The translations under genes were made by a program, and so were the position numbers. A DNA stretch of 64,000 nt. It comes from Mayfieldus sp038040285. GTDB taxonomy: Bacteria; Actinomycetota; Thermoleophilia; Solirubrobacterales; 70-9. The stretch is taken from contig JBBPIN010000002.1 of NCBI GenBank assembly GCA_038040285.1, positions 62,001 through 126,000 of the forward strand, in the 5' to 3' direction. Shown piece after piece: positions 7,347-15,929 of this stretch. The stretch's first letter is position 1; every line of letters starts with the position of its first letter. The notes below the pieces were generated by a model. It made no database searches. It saw nothing but the letters and a program-made list of their open reading frames with translations, and was not told the origin of the DNA.

Positions 7347-9032
7347 ATGCCCACGCCCCCGGCACCCGACAGCCCAGACCAGGCACGAGACAAGGTGGCG
7401 CTCGACGCCGCCGAGCGGGCGGCGGAGGCGTTCGACCCAGGTGAGGAGTCCGCCGCCCTGCCGGCACCCGGTGAGCGGGCGGGCCGTTTGGCCAGGTCCA
7501 CGGCCTTCTTCGCGGTCGCCACCGCCGCCTCACGGATCGCGGGGTTGGTGCGGGAGATCGTCGCCGCCAGCTACTTCGGGGTGAAGGGGCCGATGTCGGC
7601 CTTCACGGTCGCCTTCCAGGTCCCGAACCTGGTCCGCAGCCTGTTCGCCGACGCCGCGCTACAGCCGGCCTTCGTGCCGATCTTCACCGAGCAGCTGGAA
7701 GAGGGCAACTACAAGGAGGCCTTCCGGATGGCCTCGGCGATGCTGTTCGTGGTCACGTTGGTACTTGGCGCGATCACGGCCCTCTTTGTGTTGTTGGCGC
7801 CGCTCGTGATGCCGCTCTTCGCACCGGGCCTGAAGGGCGAGATCAGGGACCTGATGGTGGTCCTCTCGCAGATCCTGTTTCCGATCCTGATCCTGCTCGG
7901 GCTCAGCGGCCTCGTGGTCGGGATCCTCAACAGCTATGACCGCTTTGGCGCCTTCGCGATCGCGCCGCTGTTCTGGAACCTGACCATCATCGGCGTCCTC
8001 GTGTTCCTGGCCCCGGCATTTCACGGGAACAACCGCATCTACGCCTACGCGATCGGGATCCTCGCCGGCACGGTGGTGCAACTCGCGATCCCGGCCTTGG
8101 ACCTGCGCAACACGCCCTTCAGGTTCACGCGGCGCTTCGGCCACCCGTGGCGCAACCCGGCGGTGCGCAGGGTGCTGCTGTTGATGTTGCCGGTGACGAT
8201 CAGCCTCGGATTGATCAACTTCAACCTGCTGATCAACAGCTTCTTCGGCAGCCTCGTCTCCGACCGCGGGCCGGCGGCGATCGACAAGGCGTTCCGGGTC
8301 TACCAGCTCCCGCAGGGGATCTTCTCGGTGGCGATCACCACGGTCCTCTTCCCGACTCTGGCTCGGTTCGCAGCCCGCGGCGCCCGCGATGACCTGCGGG
8401 CGACGATGGCCAACGGCATGCGCCAGATCGTCTTCGTGCTGCTGCCCGCGGCGGCCGCGGTGCTGGTCCTATCGGAGCCGATGATCCGGCTCGTCTACCA
8501 GCGCGGCGAGTTCACCGCGTCGCAGACCGATCTGGTCTCGACGGCGCTGTTCTGGTTCGCCTTCTCGCTGCCCTCCAACGGCCTCTTTCTGCTCTTGACG
8601 AGGACCTTCTTCAGCCTCCAGAGGCCCTGGATACCGACCTTGATCTCGGGCGCAAACCTTGCCGTCACCGCGGTCGCGGCGCTGGTGCTCTACAAGCCCT
8701 TCGGGGTGGGAGGGATCGTCGCCTCGACCGCGATCGCGACCGGAGCCAGCGTGATTGTGCAATGCGTGGTGCTGCGCCGCGAGCTCGGGGGGCTGGAGCT
8801 GGGCCGCTTGGCCGATTCCGCGCTAAGAATCGGCGCGGCCTCGGCGGCGCTGGCCGGGGTCAGCTACCTCGTCTGGCACCAGCTCGACTCGGCCTTAGGG
8901 CGATCGCTGGGTGGGCAGACGATCTCGCTCTGCACCGGTCTCGCTTTAGGCCTCGCCGTCTACCTCGGAGTTGTCCGGGCGCTGCGGGTCCCGGAGCTCG
9001 ACCAGATCCTGCGCATGCTGCGCAGGCGCTGA
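7347..9032 (+). CDS. murJ: Lipid II flippase MurJ
   Basis: 561 residues with 14 predicted membrane helices, a member of the MATE-like MOP superfamily that flips lipid-linked peptidoglycan precursor across the membrane. Family signatures include AGLVREIVAASYFG, the first-helix region with conserved Arg, and FVPIFTEQL and LPQGIFSVAITTVLFP. An unusual 50-residue Pro/Ala/Glu-rich cytoplasmic N-terminus precedes the first helix. The ATG at 7347 is used instead of the GTG-type start at 7293 because the latter would leave only 19 nt to divergent rpsT. In this context it borders a glycan island, so a role in flipping another lipid-linked sugar cannot be excluded. Confidence 0.93.
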   Translation: MPTPPAPDSPDQARDKVALDAAERAAEAFDPGEESAALPAPGERAGRLARSTAFFAVATAASRIAGLVREIVAASYFGVKGPMSAFTVAFQVPNLVRSLFADAALQPAFVPIFTEQLEEGNYKEAFRMASAMLFVVTLVLGAITALFVLLAPLVMPLFAPGLKGEIRDLMVVLSQILFPILILLGLSGLVVGILNSYDRFGAFAIAPLFWNLTIIGVLVFLAPAFHGNNRIYAYAIGILAGTVVQLAIPALDLRNTPFRFTRRFGHPWRNPAVRRVLLLMLPVTISLGLINFNLLINSFFGSLVSDRGPAAIDKAFRVYQLPQGIFSVAITTVLFPTLARFAARGARDDLRATMANGMRQIVFVLLPAAAAVLVLSEPMIRLVYQRGEFTASQTDLVSTALFWFAFSLPSNGLFLLLTRTFFSLQRPWIPTLISGANLAVTAVAALVLYKPFGVGGIVASTAIATGASVIVQCVVLRRELGGLELGRLADSALRIGAASAALAGVSYLVWHQLDSALGRSLGGQTISLCTGLALGLAVYLGVVRALRVPELDQILRMLRRR

Positions 9033-9047
9033 TCGAGGGGGCGCAGT

Positions 9048-11141
9048 TTGCTCGGCGCTGGCGACTACCTGCTCGGGGCGGCGGAGCTGGTCGCAGTCGT
9101 GCTCGGAGCTGCGGCGACGGCGACACGGGTTCGCTCGCGGCTGCTGCTGGGATGGACCGGCCCGCCCGCCTGGCTCGCCGACCTGGTGCTCGGTCTTGCG
9201 CTGGTCTTGGGGGTCGCCGAACTGCTGGGCTCGTTCGGCGCCTTTCGCGAGTTCCCCTTCGTACTCGCCGTGGTGATTGCTGGCCTCGCGGTTCGAGCCC
9301 GGGTTCGTCCTGGGCCCGGTCCGCGGCCTGGGCTGCAGGTGCCGCCGGCGCCCCCGAGCAGTGGGATCGCGACAGCGGCTGCGCTGGTGGTCGCCGGGCT
9401 GGTCATCGCCCACTGGTCGATTGGCGTGCGCGTCGTCCTCGACGCCGGCATCACCAACTTCGACTCGACCTGGTACCACGGGCCGCTCGCCGCGCACTTC
9501 GCGCAGGGGCACTCGACCTGGAACCTCGACTTCATCGCCCCGCAGTTCCTGGCCTGGTTTTACCCCGCGAACTCAGAGCTTCTGCACGGCGTCGGAATAC
9601 TCGCCTTCGGGCGCGACAGCCTCTCGCCGCTGATCAACGCCGGCTGGCTGGCGGGCACCCTCCTCGCCGTCTGGTGCATCGGCCGCCCCTACGGGGTCGG
9701 TGCGCTCTCCCTGATCGGCGCGGCGGTCGTCCTCGATGCCGGGGCACTCGCTGACCAGGCGGGATCGATGCGAAACGACATGCCGGCGATCTTTTTCCTC
9801 ACCGCCGCGGCCGCGGTTGCCATCAACGCGCGGGCATCGCAGCGGGACCCCTGGCCGGCGCCCGGCGCTCTGGTCGTGGTCGGCCTCGCAGCTGGACTGG
9901 CGGCCGGGGTGAAGCTCAACTACCTGGTACCGGCTGCCGGCCTCGCGGTAGGTCTGGTCGCGATCAGCGCCCCCGGGACCCGCCGCCGCGCGACCGCCGC
10001 CGTCGGGCTTCCGCTGTTGGTCGGGTGCGGCTACTGGTACCTGCGCAACCTGGTGCAGGCCGGCAACCCGTTTCCGTGGGTGAAATCGTTCGGCCCGGTG
10101 AATCTGCCCGCCCCCGATCAGGCTCTCGGGGGCCGGCGGCAGGAGTCGGTGCTCGGATACCTGTTCGACGGATCGACCTGGCGCCACTGGTTCTTGCCCG
10201 GGCTTCACCACTCGTTCGGCTGGCTATGGCCGTTGGTGGCGGGCCTGGCGGTCCTCGCCCTGGTGGTCTGTCTCTCGCGGCGCCAGGCCCGCTTGGTCCG
10301 GGTGCTTGGGGCGGTGGGGCTGCTGACAGCAGTGGCGTGGGTTGCCAGCCCCGCGTCCGCTGCCGGACCCAGCGGAATGCCGCTGAGCTTCGAGTCGGGC
10401 CTTCGCTACCTGGCCCCGGCGCTGATCCTCGGCTTCGCTCTGCTACCGGTGGTCGTGGGGGCAGACCGGGGTCCGCGCCGGGCGGCCCTGCTGGTGCTGC
10501 TGCTCGTCGCGCTTGCATTTGCCGATGCGTCGGCAGCGCCGTGGTACTCCGGCTACGTCGCCGGGGCGATCGCGGTGGGCGTCGCCGCCGTGGCCGTCGC
10601 CGCGTTGCTCGGCTCCTGGCGGCTGCGCCTGCTGCCGCGCCCGGCGCTGGCCGCTGTCGCCGGCGGGATCGTCCTGCTCGTAGTTGGTGCCGGATGGTTC
10701 GAGCAAAGGCGCTACCTCGATCACCGCTACGCGGACCCGGGCTTCACAACGCCCGGCCTCGACGCAGCCTTCAAATGGGCGCTCAGCCTGGACGACCAGC
10801 GGATCGCCACCACCGCCACGCGGCAGTACCCGCTCTGGGGCACCGAGCTTTCCAATCGGGTCCAGTTCGCCGGCCTGCACCGGCCGCACGCCGGATTCGT
10901 GCGCGCCTCGACCTGTGAGCAGTGGCGGCGCCTTCTCGACGCAGGCGACTACGACTACGTCGTCGTCAGTCTGGACCGGATCGGCCCCGGTGGTCCCTCG
11001 TTCCCGCGCGAGGCGCGCTGGACCCGCGACCCGCACGCGAAGGTCGTGCTGAAGACGCCGCCGACCGTGGTGTTCAAGATCGACGGGCCTCTGGCGGTGT
11101 CGAGGTGCGGGCGCAGCTCGGGCAATAGAGGCGGAATTTAG
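9048..11141 (+). CDS. Polytopic GT-C-like membrane protein, paralog A
   Basis: 697 residues from TTG, with at least 11 hydrophobic segments and a soluble C-terminal part. The first large outside loop has NFDSTWYHGPLAAHFAQ, followed by FLAWFYPANSELLHGVG. An acidic residue in this first loop is where GT-C glycosyltransferases place their catalytic Asp, so a polyprenyl-phosphate-sugar-dependent transferase is the best guess. No established family name is recognised. The gene at 15930-18047 is a clear paralog over its whole length, with shared motifs including AWCIGRPYG or VWCIGRPYG, ADQAG, GNP-P-W and LSNRV. It follows murJ by 15 nt, probably in one transcript. Confidence 0.75.
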   Translation: MLGAGDYLLGAAELVAVVLGAAATATRVRSRLLLGWTGPPAWLADLVLGLALVLGVAELLGSFGAFREFPFVLAVVIAGLAVRARVRPGPGPRPGLQVPPAPPSSGIATAAALVVAGLVIAHWSIGVRVVLDAGITNFDSTWYHGPLAAHFAQGHSTWNLDFIAPQFLAWFYPANSELLHGVGILAFGRDSLSPLINAGWLAGTLLAVWCIGRPYGVGALSLIGAAVVLDAGALADQAGSMRNDMPAIFFLTAAAAVAINARASQRDPWPAPGALVVVGLAAGLAAGVKLNYLVPAAGLAVGLVAISAPGTRRRATAAVGLPLLVGCGYWYLRNLVQAGNPFPWVKSFGPVNLPAPDQALGGRRQESVLGYLFDGSTWRHWFLPGLHHSFGWLWPLVAGLAVLALVVCLSRRQARLVRVLGAVGLLTAVAWVASPASAAGPSGMPLSFESGLRYLAPALILGFALLPVVVGADRGPRRAALLVLLLVALAFADASAAPWYSGYVAGAIAVGVAAVAVAALLGSWRLRLLPRPALAAVAGGIVLLVVGAGWFEQRRYLDHRYADPGFTTPGLDAAFKWALSLDDQRIATTATRQYPLWGTELSNRVQFAGLHRPHAGFVRASTCEQWRRLLDAGDYDYVVVSLDRIGPGGPSFPREARWTRDPHAKVVLKTPPTVVFKIDGPLAVSRCGRSSGNRGGI

Positions 11142-11166
11142 GTTTCCCTGGCAGTCTTCGCGCGCG

Positions 11167-11640
11167 ATGGCAGGTGAAGGACGCGAAACGAGGCTCGGCG
11201 GGGAGTCCTGGTCGGCGCCTGGCGCGGTGGCGGTGGCCCGGCGGATCGGCGCCGGGACGAGAAAGGCCGCGAACTGGGTCCAGCTGGTCAAGTTCGGGCT
11301 GGTCGGGGGCTCCGGCTACGTGATCAACCTTGGCGTATTCGCGGTGCTCAGCGAGAACCTCGGCCTCCACCACGTGCTGGCCGCAGTCGGGGCGTTCTGC
11401 GTCGCCGTTTCCAACAATTACCTCTGGAACCGGTACTGGACCTTCGACAGTGGGGTCGGGCGGGCCCGCTTCGAGGCGGCACGGTTCTTCGCGGTCAGCC
11501 TCGGAGCGCTGTTGATCAACCTCGTGGTCCTGCAGCTGCTGGTGATGGCGGAGTTGCCCGAGCTGCAGGCTCAGGCTGTTGCCGTTGCCGTCGCGATGCC
11601 GTTCAACTTCATCGGCAACAAGCTCTGGACCTTCGGCTGA
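11167..11640 (+). CDS. GtrA family membrane protein
   Basis: 157 residues with four membrane helices: a soluble N-terminus of about 35 residues, then QLVKFGLVGGSGYVINLGVF, the typical GtrA opening, and the conserved NNYLWNRYWTF and NFIGNKLWTF motifs at the ends of the second and fourth helices. GtrA proteins help move or bind undecaprenyl-phosphate-linked sugars for surface polysaccharide, teichoic or arabinogalactan modification. It fits beside the GT-C-like genes as the lipid-sugar flippase or partner. Its last 32 nt overlap the 3' end of the convergent GT39 gene as currently read. Confidence 0.9.
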   Translation: MAGEGRETRLGGESWSAPGAVAVARRIGAGTRKAANWVQLVKFGLVGGSGYVINLGVFAVLSENLGLHHVLAAVGAFCVAVSNNYLWNRYWTFDSGVGRARFEAARFFAVSLGALLINLVVLQLLVMAELPELQAQAVAVAVAMPFNFIGNKLWTFG

Positions 11641-13348
11641 GGCTGCTGGTCGCCCCGATCGCTGCGGGCCCGCGCTTCTGCCGCTGCCGGTGGTGCGCTT
11701 GACCGTGACGTCGTCCATGGCCCGCGTGTCGAGGACCCCGGTGACGGGCTGAGCGGAACCCTCGACGGTGGGCCCGGCGCAGCTCTCGGAGATGGGCCCG
11801 GCGTCGCTCTCGATGGGCCAACCCCGGCGCGACCTTAGGGCCTCCGCCGATCATCACGGCATTGGTCTGAAAGCCGGTGCGCAGGTGGCGCAGCAGGCGC
11901 ATGCCGAGCGGGATGGGATGTGGGGCGATGTAGCGGGTCACAGTGAAGCGGCCAAGGTCGGCCACCTCGGTACGTGGGAATCTGGCTGCCAGCGGATCGG
12001 CGAACCGGGTCGCCGTGGACTTGGTCACCACGTCGACCTCCGGCACGAGGAACGGGCCGGTGTTCGCGCGCACGGTCCCGTCGCGAAGGTAGAACTCAAG
12101 CGGGGCGACTCCCAAAGTCCAGGTGACGATCACGCGGGGACGGACGGCGGGGCGGACGGTCCGAGCAACTTCCCTCCAATTCGGCCGCTGAAGGTCGGGC
12201 GTGGCGCCAACGGACAGGTCGAAGGCCAGCCAGTACACGCAAAGCGCGGCGATGAGGGCGACGCCGAGCCTGCGGGCCCGCGCGAAGGTGGCAATCACGG
12301 CGATTGCCGCGATCAGCGGCAGCAGCGCCGGGAGCAGGTTGCGGGCCAGGACGTAGTCCTTGCCGGCCGCCGCCGCGAACAGCGCCAGGGCGACGCTTCC
12401 AAGGCCGATCACGATCCCGATTGCGGCGACGCGCCATTCGCGGCTCCGGCCCCGCAACAACCCGAGCCCGAGCAGGAGGCCGATGAGCATCAGGGGCACC
12501 ACCGTGTATTTCTGGCGCGGACCAACCGCCCCGATCACCCTGCCGGTCTCACCGATCAGGAAGCTTCCGCCCGAGTCCTCGAGCCGGTCCCACACGGCCA
12601 GGTGTCCGATCCAGTCGATGTGGTTCGAGTTGGCCTGGTGAGCCGCGAGGGGCACGAGCGCCAAGCCGACCGCCGCGATCCCGCCGATCGCCGCCAACAC
12701 CGGACCTCGTGGTCCGCGCTCGACCAGCAGCCAGGCGGCCTCGATCACGATCGTGAAGAGGGCGAAGTAGTGGCTGGTGAGGGCGAGAGCGGAGAAGGCC
12801 GACCACAGCGCAAGGTCACGGTGCGAACCGGTGCGGCGGAAGCGCAAGAAGAACAGCAGCGAAGCCGCGCAGAGCAGGACCACCAACGCGTAAGCCCGTG
12901 CTTCCTGCGAGTACCAGATCAGCATCGGGTTCAACGCGACCAATGCCATCGTCAGCAGCCCGGCGCGCCTTCCGGCCAGCTCCCTGCCGATCAGGAAGGC
13001 GACCGGAATCGTGATCGCGCCGAAGAGAGCAGAAAGCGATCGCAGCCCGACCTCGTGAAGGCCGAAGGACTTGCTCCACGCCCAGGCAAAGATGTAGTAG
13101 AGCGGCGGAGTCGATTCGCTGCGGCGAACCTCGTGCAGCATGTGCCCGAAGCTGCCCGGCAGCACCCTCCCCGCGGTAATCACCTCGTCGTGGTGATAGC
13201 TCTGCAGCCCGAGGGTCGCGAAGCGGATGGCGACCCCCGCCGCAACCAACCCCGCGGCGATCCAGAAGACCGTAGAACCGGCTATCGCGAGACGCCCCGA
13301 GCCTGCTCGGGGATCGCCGGCGCGCGCGGTTGCCGTCGCAGTCTCCAC
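11609..13348 (-). CDS. GT39/ArnT-like glycosyltransferase, 3' end frameshifted
   Basis: 579 residues as read from GTG. The N-terminal two thirds is a polytopic GT39/PMT_2 transferase: the first outside loop contains LQSYHHDEVITAG (catalytic His/Asp-Glu region), then STPPLYYIFAWAWSK and NPMLIWYSQEARAYAL, the classic ArnT-type loop motifs. Such enzymes transfer a sugar from polyprenyl phosphate to lipids or proteins outside the membrane. After about residue 495 (NAVMIGGGPK) the sequence becomes Arg/His-rich and loses third-position G/C bias, while the neighbouring frame gains it; a one-base indel near 11815-11830 is likely. The true C-terminus is therefore unresolved. Confidence 0.85.
   Translation of the reverse strand: METATATARAGDPRAGSGRLAIAGSTVFWIAAGLVAAGVAIRFATLGLQSYHHDEVITAGRVLPGSFGHMLHEVRRSESTPPLYYIFAWAWSKSFGLHEVGLRSLSALFGAITIPVAFLIGRELAGRRAGLLTMALVALNPMLIWYSQEARAYALVVLLCAASLLFFLRFRRTGSHRDLALWSAFSALALTSHYFALFTIVIEAAWLLVERGPRGPVLAAIGGIAAVGLALVPLAAHQANSNHIDWIGHLAVWDRLEDSGGSFLIGETGRVIGAVGPRQKYTVVPLMLIGLLLGLGLLRGRSREWRVAAIGIVIGLGSVALALFAAAAGKDYVLARNLLPALLPLIAAIAVIATFARARRLGVALIAALCVYWLAFDLSVGATPDLQRPNWREVARTVRPAVRPRVIVTWTLGVAPLEFYLRDGTVRANTGPFLVPEVDVVTKSTATRFADPLAARFPRTEVADLGRFTVTRYIAPHPIPLGMRLLRHLRTGFQTNAVMIGGGPKVAPGLAHRERRRAHLRELRRAHRRGFRSARHRGPRHAGHGRRHGQAHHRQRQKRGPAAIGATSSLSRRSRACCR
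11770..11819 (+). repeat. Short tandem repeat (24 + 21 nt) near the GT39 frameshift
   Basis: Two imperfect copies beginning GGGCCCGGCG and ending in CTCTCG-GAT lie head to tail at 11770-11793 and 11794-11814, and a third copy starts at 11815. In the alternative reading frame of the transferase they encode Gly-Pro/Ser/Glu-rich units. The array ends where the reading frame is lost, so slippage here is a plausible cause. Confidence 0.7.
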
Positions 13349-13423
13349 CGAGGCCCAAGCCTGCTGGCCTGGCCTGAGCAGATGTTGAAGCTCTGTTAAA
13401 GGAGACCTAAGCGCACGCCTGGC

Positions 13424-15832
13424 TCAGTCCGCGCAGACGCTCGCCGGCATCGGCCGGTCCGGCCCGTAGGAGGGAGGCTGAGCCGCTGCCGCGGCTCCCC
13501 AGCTCCGCTTCGGTCGACGCCCGAGCGCAAACCGCAGCCTGGCACCACGGGCGAGCGTGCAGTAGGTCGTCCATGGCTGATCGATGCGGTGTCCGTTGAG
13601 CCGCAGCCCACGTATGAAGCGTGTCGCGGGCGTCGCTCCCCTTGCGTCTATCCGCACCGTGCTGCGGCTGATCCGGAACGTCGCATGGGGGAACAGGGGG
13701 CTGGAAAGCGCCAGCACCCCGGTGCCCGGGATCTCCGGGTAGAGGCCGAGGGCGCCGAACACGTACCAGGAGGACAGCTCCCCAAGGTCGTCGTTGCCCG
13801 GGTATCCGGTCGGATAGGGCCCGTACAGCTGCAGGATGGCGCGCCGCACGGTTGCCTGGGTCTCGAACGGTTCGCCGAACCAGTCGAACAACCAGGGCGT
13901 GTTCAGGGTCGGTTCGTTGCCAAGCAGAGCATGGTCGCTGTTCGTGCCGCCGCTTGCGGAGTTCAGCACGCGGAGAAATCGGTCCAGCCGGCCCGCGGCC
14001 GCGGTCGGACCGCCGATCATCGACGCCAACCCCGCGGGGTCGTGGGGAACCATCCAGGTGTACTGGACCGCGTCGCCCTCCGCGAACCCGCCGCCGTTGA
14101 GGTCGTCGTAGCCGGGGACGAAGGAGCCGTTGGCGTAGCGCGGTTCGATGAAGCCGCTGGCCGGATTGAACAGCTTGCGCCAGTTTCCCGACCGTGCGAT
14201 GAACTTTGAGTACGTGGCCGGGTCGTGGGCGAAGCGGGCCGCGAACTGGGCGATCGCGAAGTCCGCGGTCTGATATTCGAGCGTCGTCGCGGCGGATGCC
14301 CAAACGGAGTCCGGCGAGCCGAAGAGCGAGTTCGCGTTGCGAGTCTGCGTGTCGAGGTCCCAGGGCACGTAGCCCAGGGCCTGATATTGGTCGAGCCCCT
14401 GGCGCTCGACATAGAGGTTGTTGGGACTGCGGCAGGTCTGGGTCGCGCCGTTGACCATCGCCCCCAGCGCGGCGCCGACGTCGAAGTCGCTGGCGCCAAA
14501 GGCCGCCGCCGACGCGATGATCGGGTCCGAGGGGTCGCCGACCATGGTCATGCTCTGCCCGTTGGCGTAGGGCCAGCGCGGCAGACAACCGCTTTGCGCC
14601 GCGTCGGTGAGCAGCGAACGCACCATCTCGCTCGCCCGGCTCGGCATCAGCAGCGCCAGCAGCGGGATCTCGCTGCGGTAGACGTCCCAACCGGAGAAGT
14701 CCGCGTACTTCGTGCCACCGCCAGTCGAGTGCAGCTGGCCGTCCATGCCGACGTAGCTGCCGTCGACGTCGTTGAAGGTCCGCGGCGCGAGCAGCGTGTG
14801 GTAGAGCGCCGTGTAGAAGGTCGCGGTGTCGCGGCGCCGGCCGCCGCTCACCTTGATCGAGCCGAGCGCCCGGTTCCAGCGGCCTCGCGCCTTCGATCTG
14901 ATGCGCCGAAATCCAAAACCCGGAGCCTCGGCGGCGAGGTTCGCCTTCGCGCCGTCGACGCTCACGAACGAGATCCCGACCCTCACCTTCACGGTCCGCT
15001 CGTGCCGGGCGTTGAAGGTCGCGTAGGCCCCCGCCTGGGTCGTGTTGGACGGGACGACGGAGGGGGGCTTGTCGTCGCTCGCCGAGGTCGAGCCCGGGCT
15101 CAGCGCCTGCTGGCGCCAGGTGCCGAAGCCGCTGAACGGCTGACTGAAGCGCGCCGCGAAGTAGACCGTGTAGCGGGGCCGCTGGGCGCAGAAATAACCG
15201 CTGGACGCCGAGCCGGTGATCTCGCGGGCCGCGGGATCGATCTGAACCGCGGATTGGTTGTCGGCGCGGGCGCTGCCGCCCGCGTTGACCAGCACGCTGG
15301 CTTGGCGGGTGCGGGGGAACTTGAAGGCGGCCATCCCGGTTCGCGTGGTCGTGGTCAGCTCGACGTCGATGTGCCGCCGACGCTTCCCCGGATTGAGCCG
15401 CACCGTGTAATAGCCGGGGCTCGCCGTCTCCTCGGAGTGGCTGAAGCCGGGCTGGAACTTCGAGGCCAGGCCCGCGGCGCCGTGGGGCGCCGGTGAGCCG
15501 TCGATCGGCTCGGTGGTCGGCAGGAAGGGGAAGTCGCCGTAGAGGGCGCAGCCGGCGCCGCTCAGATGGGTGAGGCTGAAGCCGGAGATGTGCGAGTCGC
15601 GATAGTCGTAGCCGCCTGAGTGGCGCTCGGCCGGCGACGTGTCGGGGCTGAGCTGGACCATCCCGAAGGGCAACGCCGCGCCGGGGAAGTTGTGCCCGCC
15701 GCCGAAGGTGTTGGCGCCGGGCCGCGTGCCGGCCAGGGGGTGGACGTAGTCCGCCCGGGTTGTGGCGGCGGCGTGCGAAGGGAAGGCGAGCGCGATGCCT
15801 ACAAGCGCTGCCGAGCAAAGGCGTCTGGACAT
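13424..15832 (-). CDS. Secreted GH92 alpha-mannosidase
   Basis: 802 residues with a Sec signal peptide (MSRRLCSAALVGIALAF, cleavage near SHAAA). The N-terminal beta-sandwich opens with VHPLAGTRPGANTFGGGHN and PFGMVQLSPDT, characteristic of GH92. The catalytic alpha/alpha-barrel contains GWDVYRSEIP, GGGFAEGDAVQYTW (catalytic-acid region) and GNDDLGELSSWYVF (catalytic-base region). GH92 enzymes are Ca-dependent exo-mannosidases acting on alpha-linked mannose. The start at 15832 is set by a ribosome-binding site GAGGGG 3 nt upstream and by the signal peptide; an in-frame start at 15910 lacks both. It is divergent from the GT-C-like paralog B, suggesting that the island builds and trims a mannose-containing glycan. 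Confidence 0.92.
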   Translation of the reverse strand: MSRRLCSAALVGIALAFPSHAAATTRADYVHPLAGTRPGANTFGGGHNFPGAALPFGMVQLSPDTSPAERHSGGYDYRDSHISGFSLTHLSGAGCALYGDFPFLPTTEPIDGSPAPHGAAGLASKFQPGFSHSEETASPGYYTVRLNPGKRRRHIDVELTTTTRTGMAAFKFPRTRQASVLVNAGGSARADNQSAVQIDPAAREITGSASSGYFCAQRPRYTVYFAARFSQPFSGFGTWRQQALSPGSTSASDDKPPSVVPSNTTQAGAYATFNARHERTVKVRVGISFVSVDGAKANLAAEAPGFGFRRIRSKARGRWNRALGSIKVSGGRRRDTATFYTALYHTLLAPRTFNDVDGSYVGMDGQLHSTGGGTKYADFSGWDVYRSEIPLLALLMPSRASEMVRSLLTDAAQSGCLPRWPYANGQSMTMVGDPSDPIIASAAAFGASDFDVGAALGAMVNGATQTCRSPNNLYVERQGLDQYQALGYVPWDLDTQTRNANSLFGSPDSVWASAATTLEYQTADFAIAQFAARFAHDPATYSKFIARSGNWRKLFNPASGFIEPRYANGSFVPGYDDLNGGGFAEGDAVQYTWMVPHDPAGLASMIGGPTAAAGRLDRFLRVLNSASGGTNSDHALLGNEPTLNTPWLFDWFGEPFETQATVRRAILQLYGPYPTGYPGNDDLGELSSWYVFGALGLYPEIPGTGVLALSSPLFPHATFRISRSTVRIDARGATPATRFIRGLRLNGHRIDQPWTTYCTLARGARLRFALGRRPKRSWGAAAAAQPPSYGPDRPMPASVCAD

Positions 15833-15929
15833 GCTCCCCTCTGAAACCCCACCTCTCGGGTCAGTTGCTGTGCAGGTTAGAAGGCTTCCCAAAGCGCCTG
15901 TTGAACGCATCGCCGAGAATTCGCTGCTG

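Noticed and set aside
11768..13399. 543-codon plus-strand open frame antisense to the GT39 gene
   Set aside because: No membrane helices or domains, Gln/Arg/Gly-rich shadow; the minus strand holds the motifs.
13407..15818. 803-codon minus-strand frame overlapping the GH92 gene
   Set aside because: Arg-rich alternative frame of the same strand; the GH92 frame has the signal peptide and catalytic motifs.
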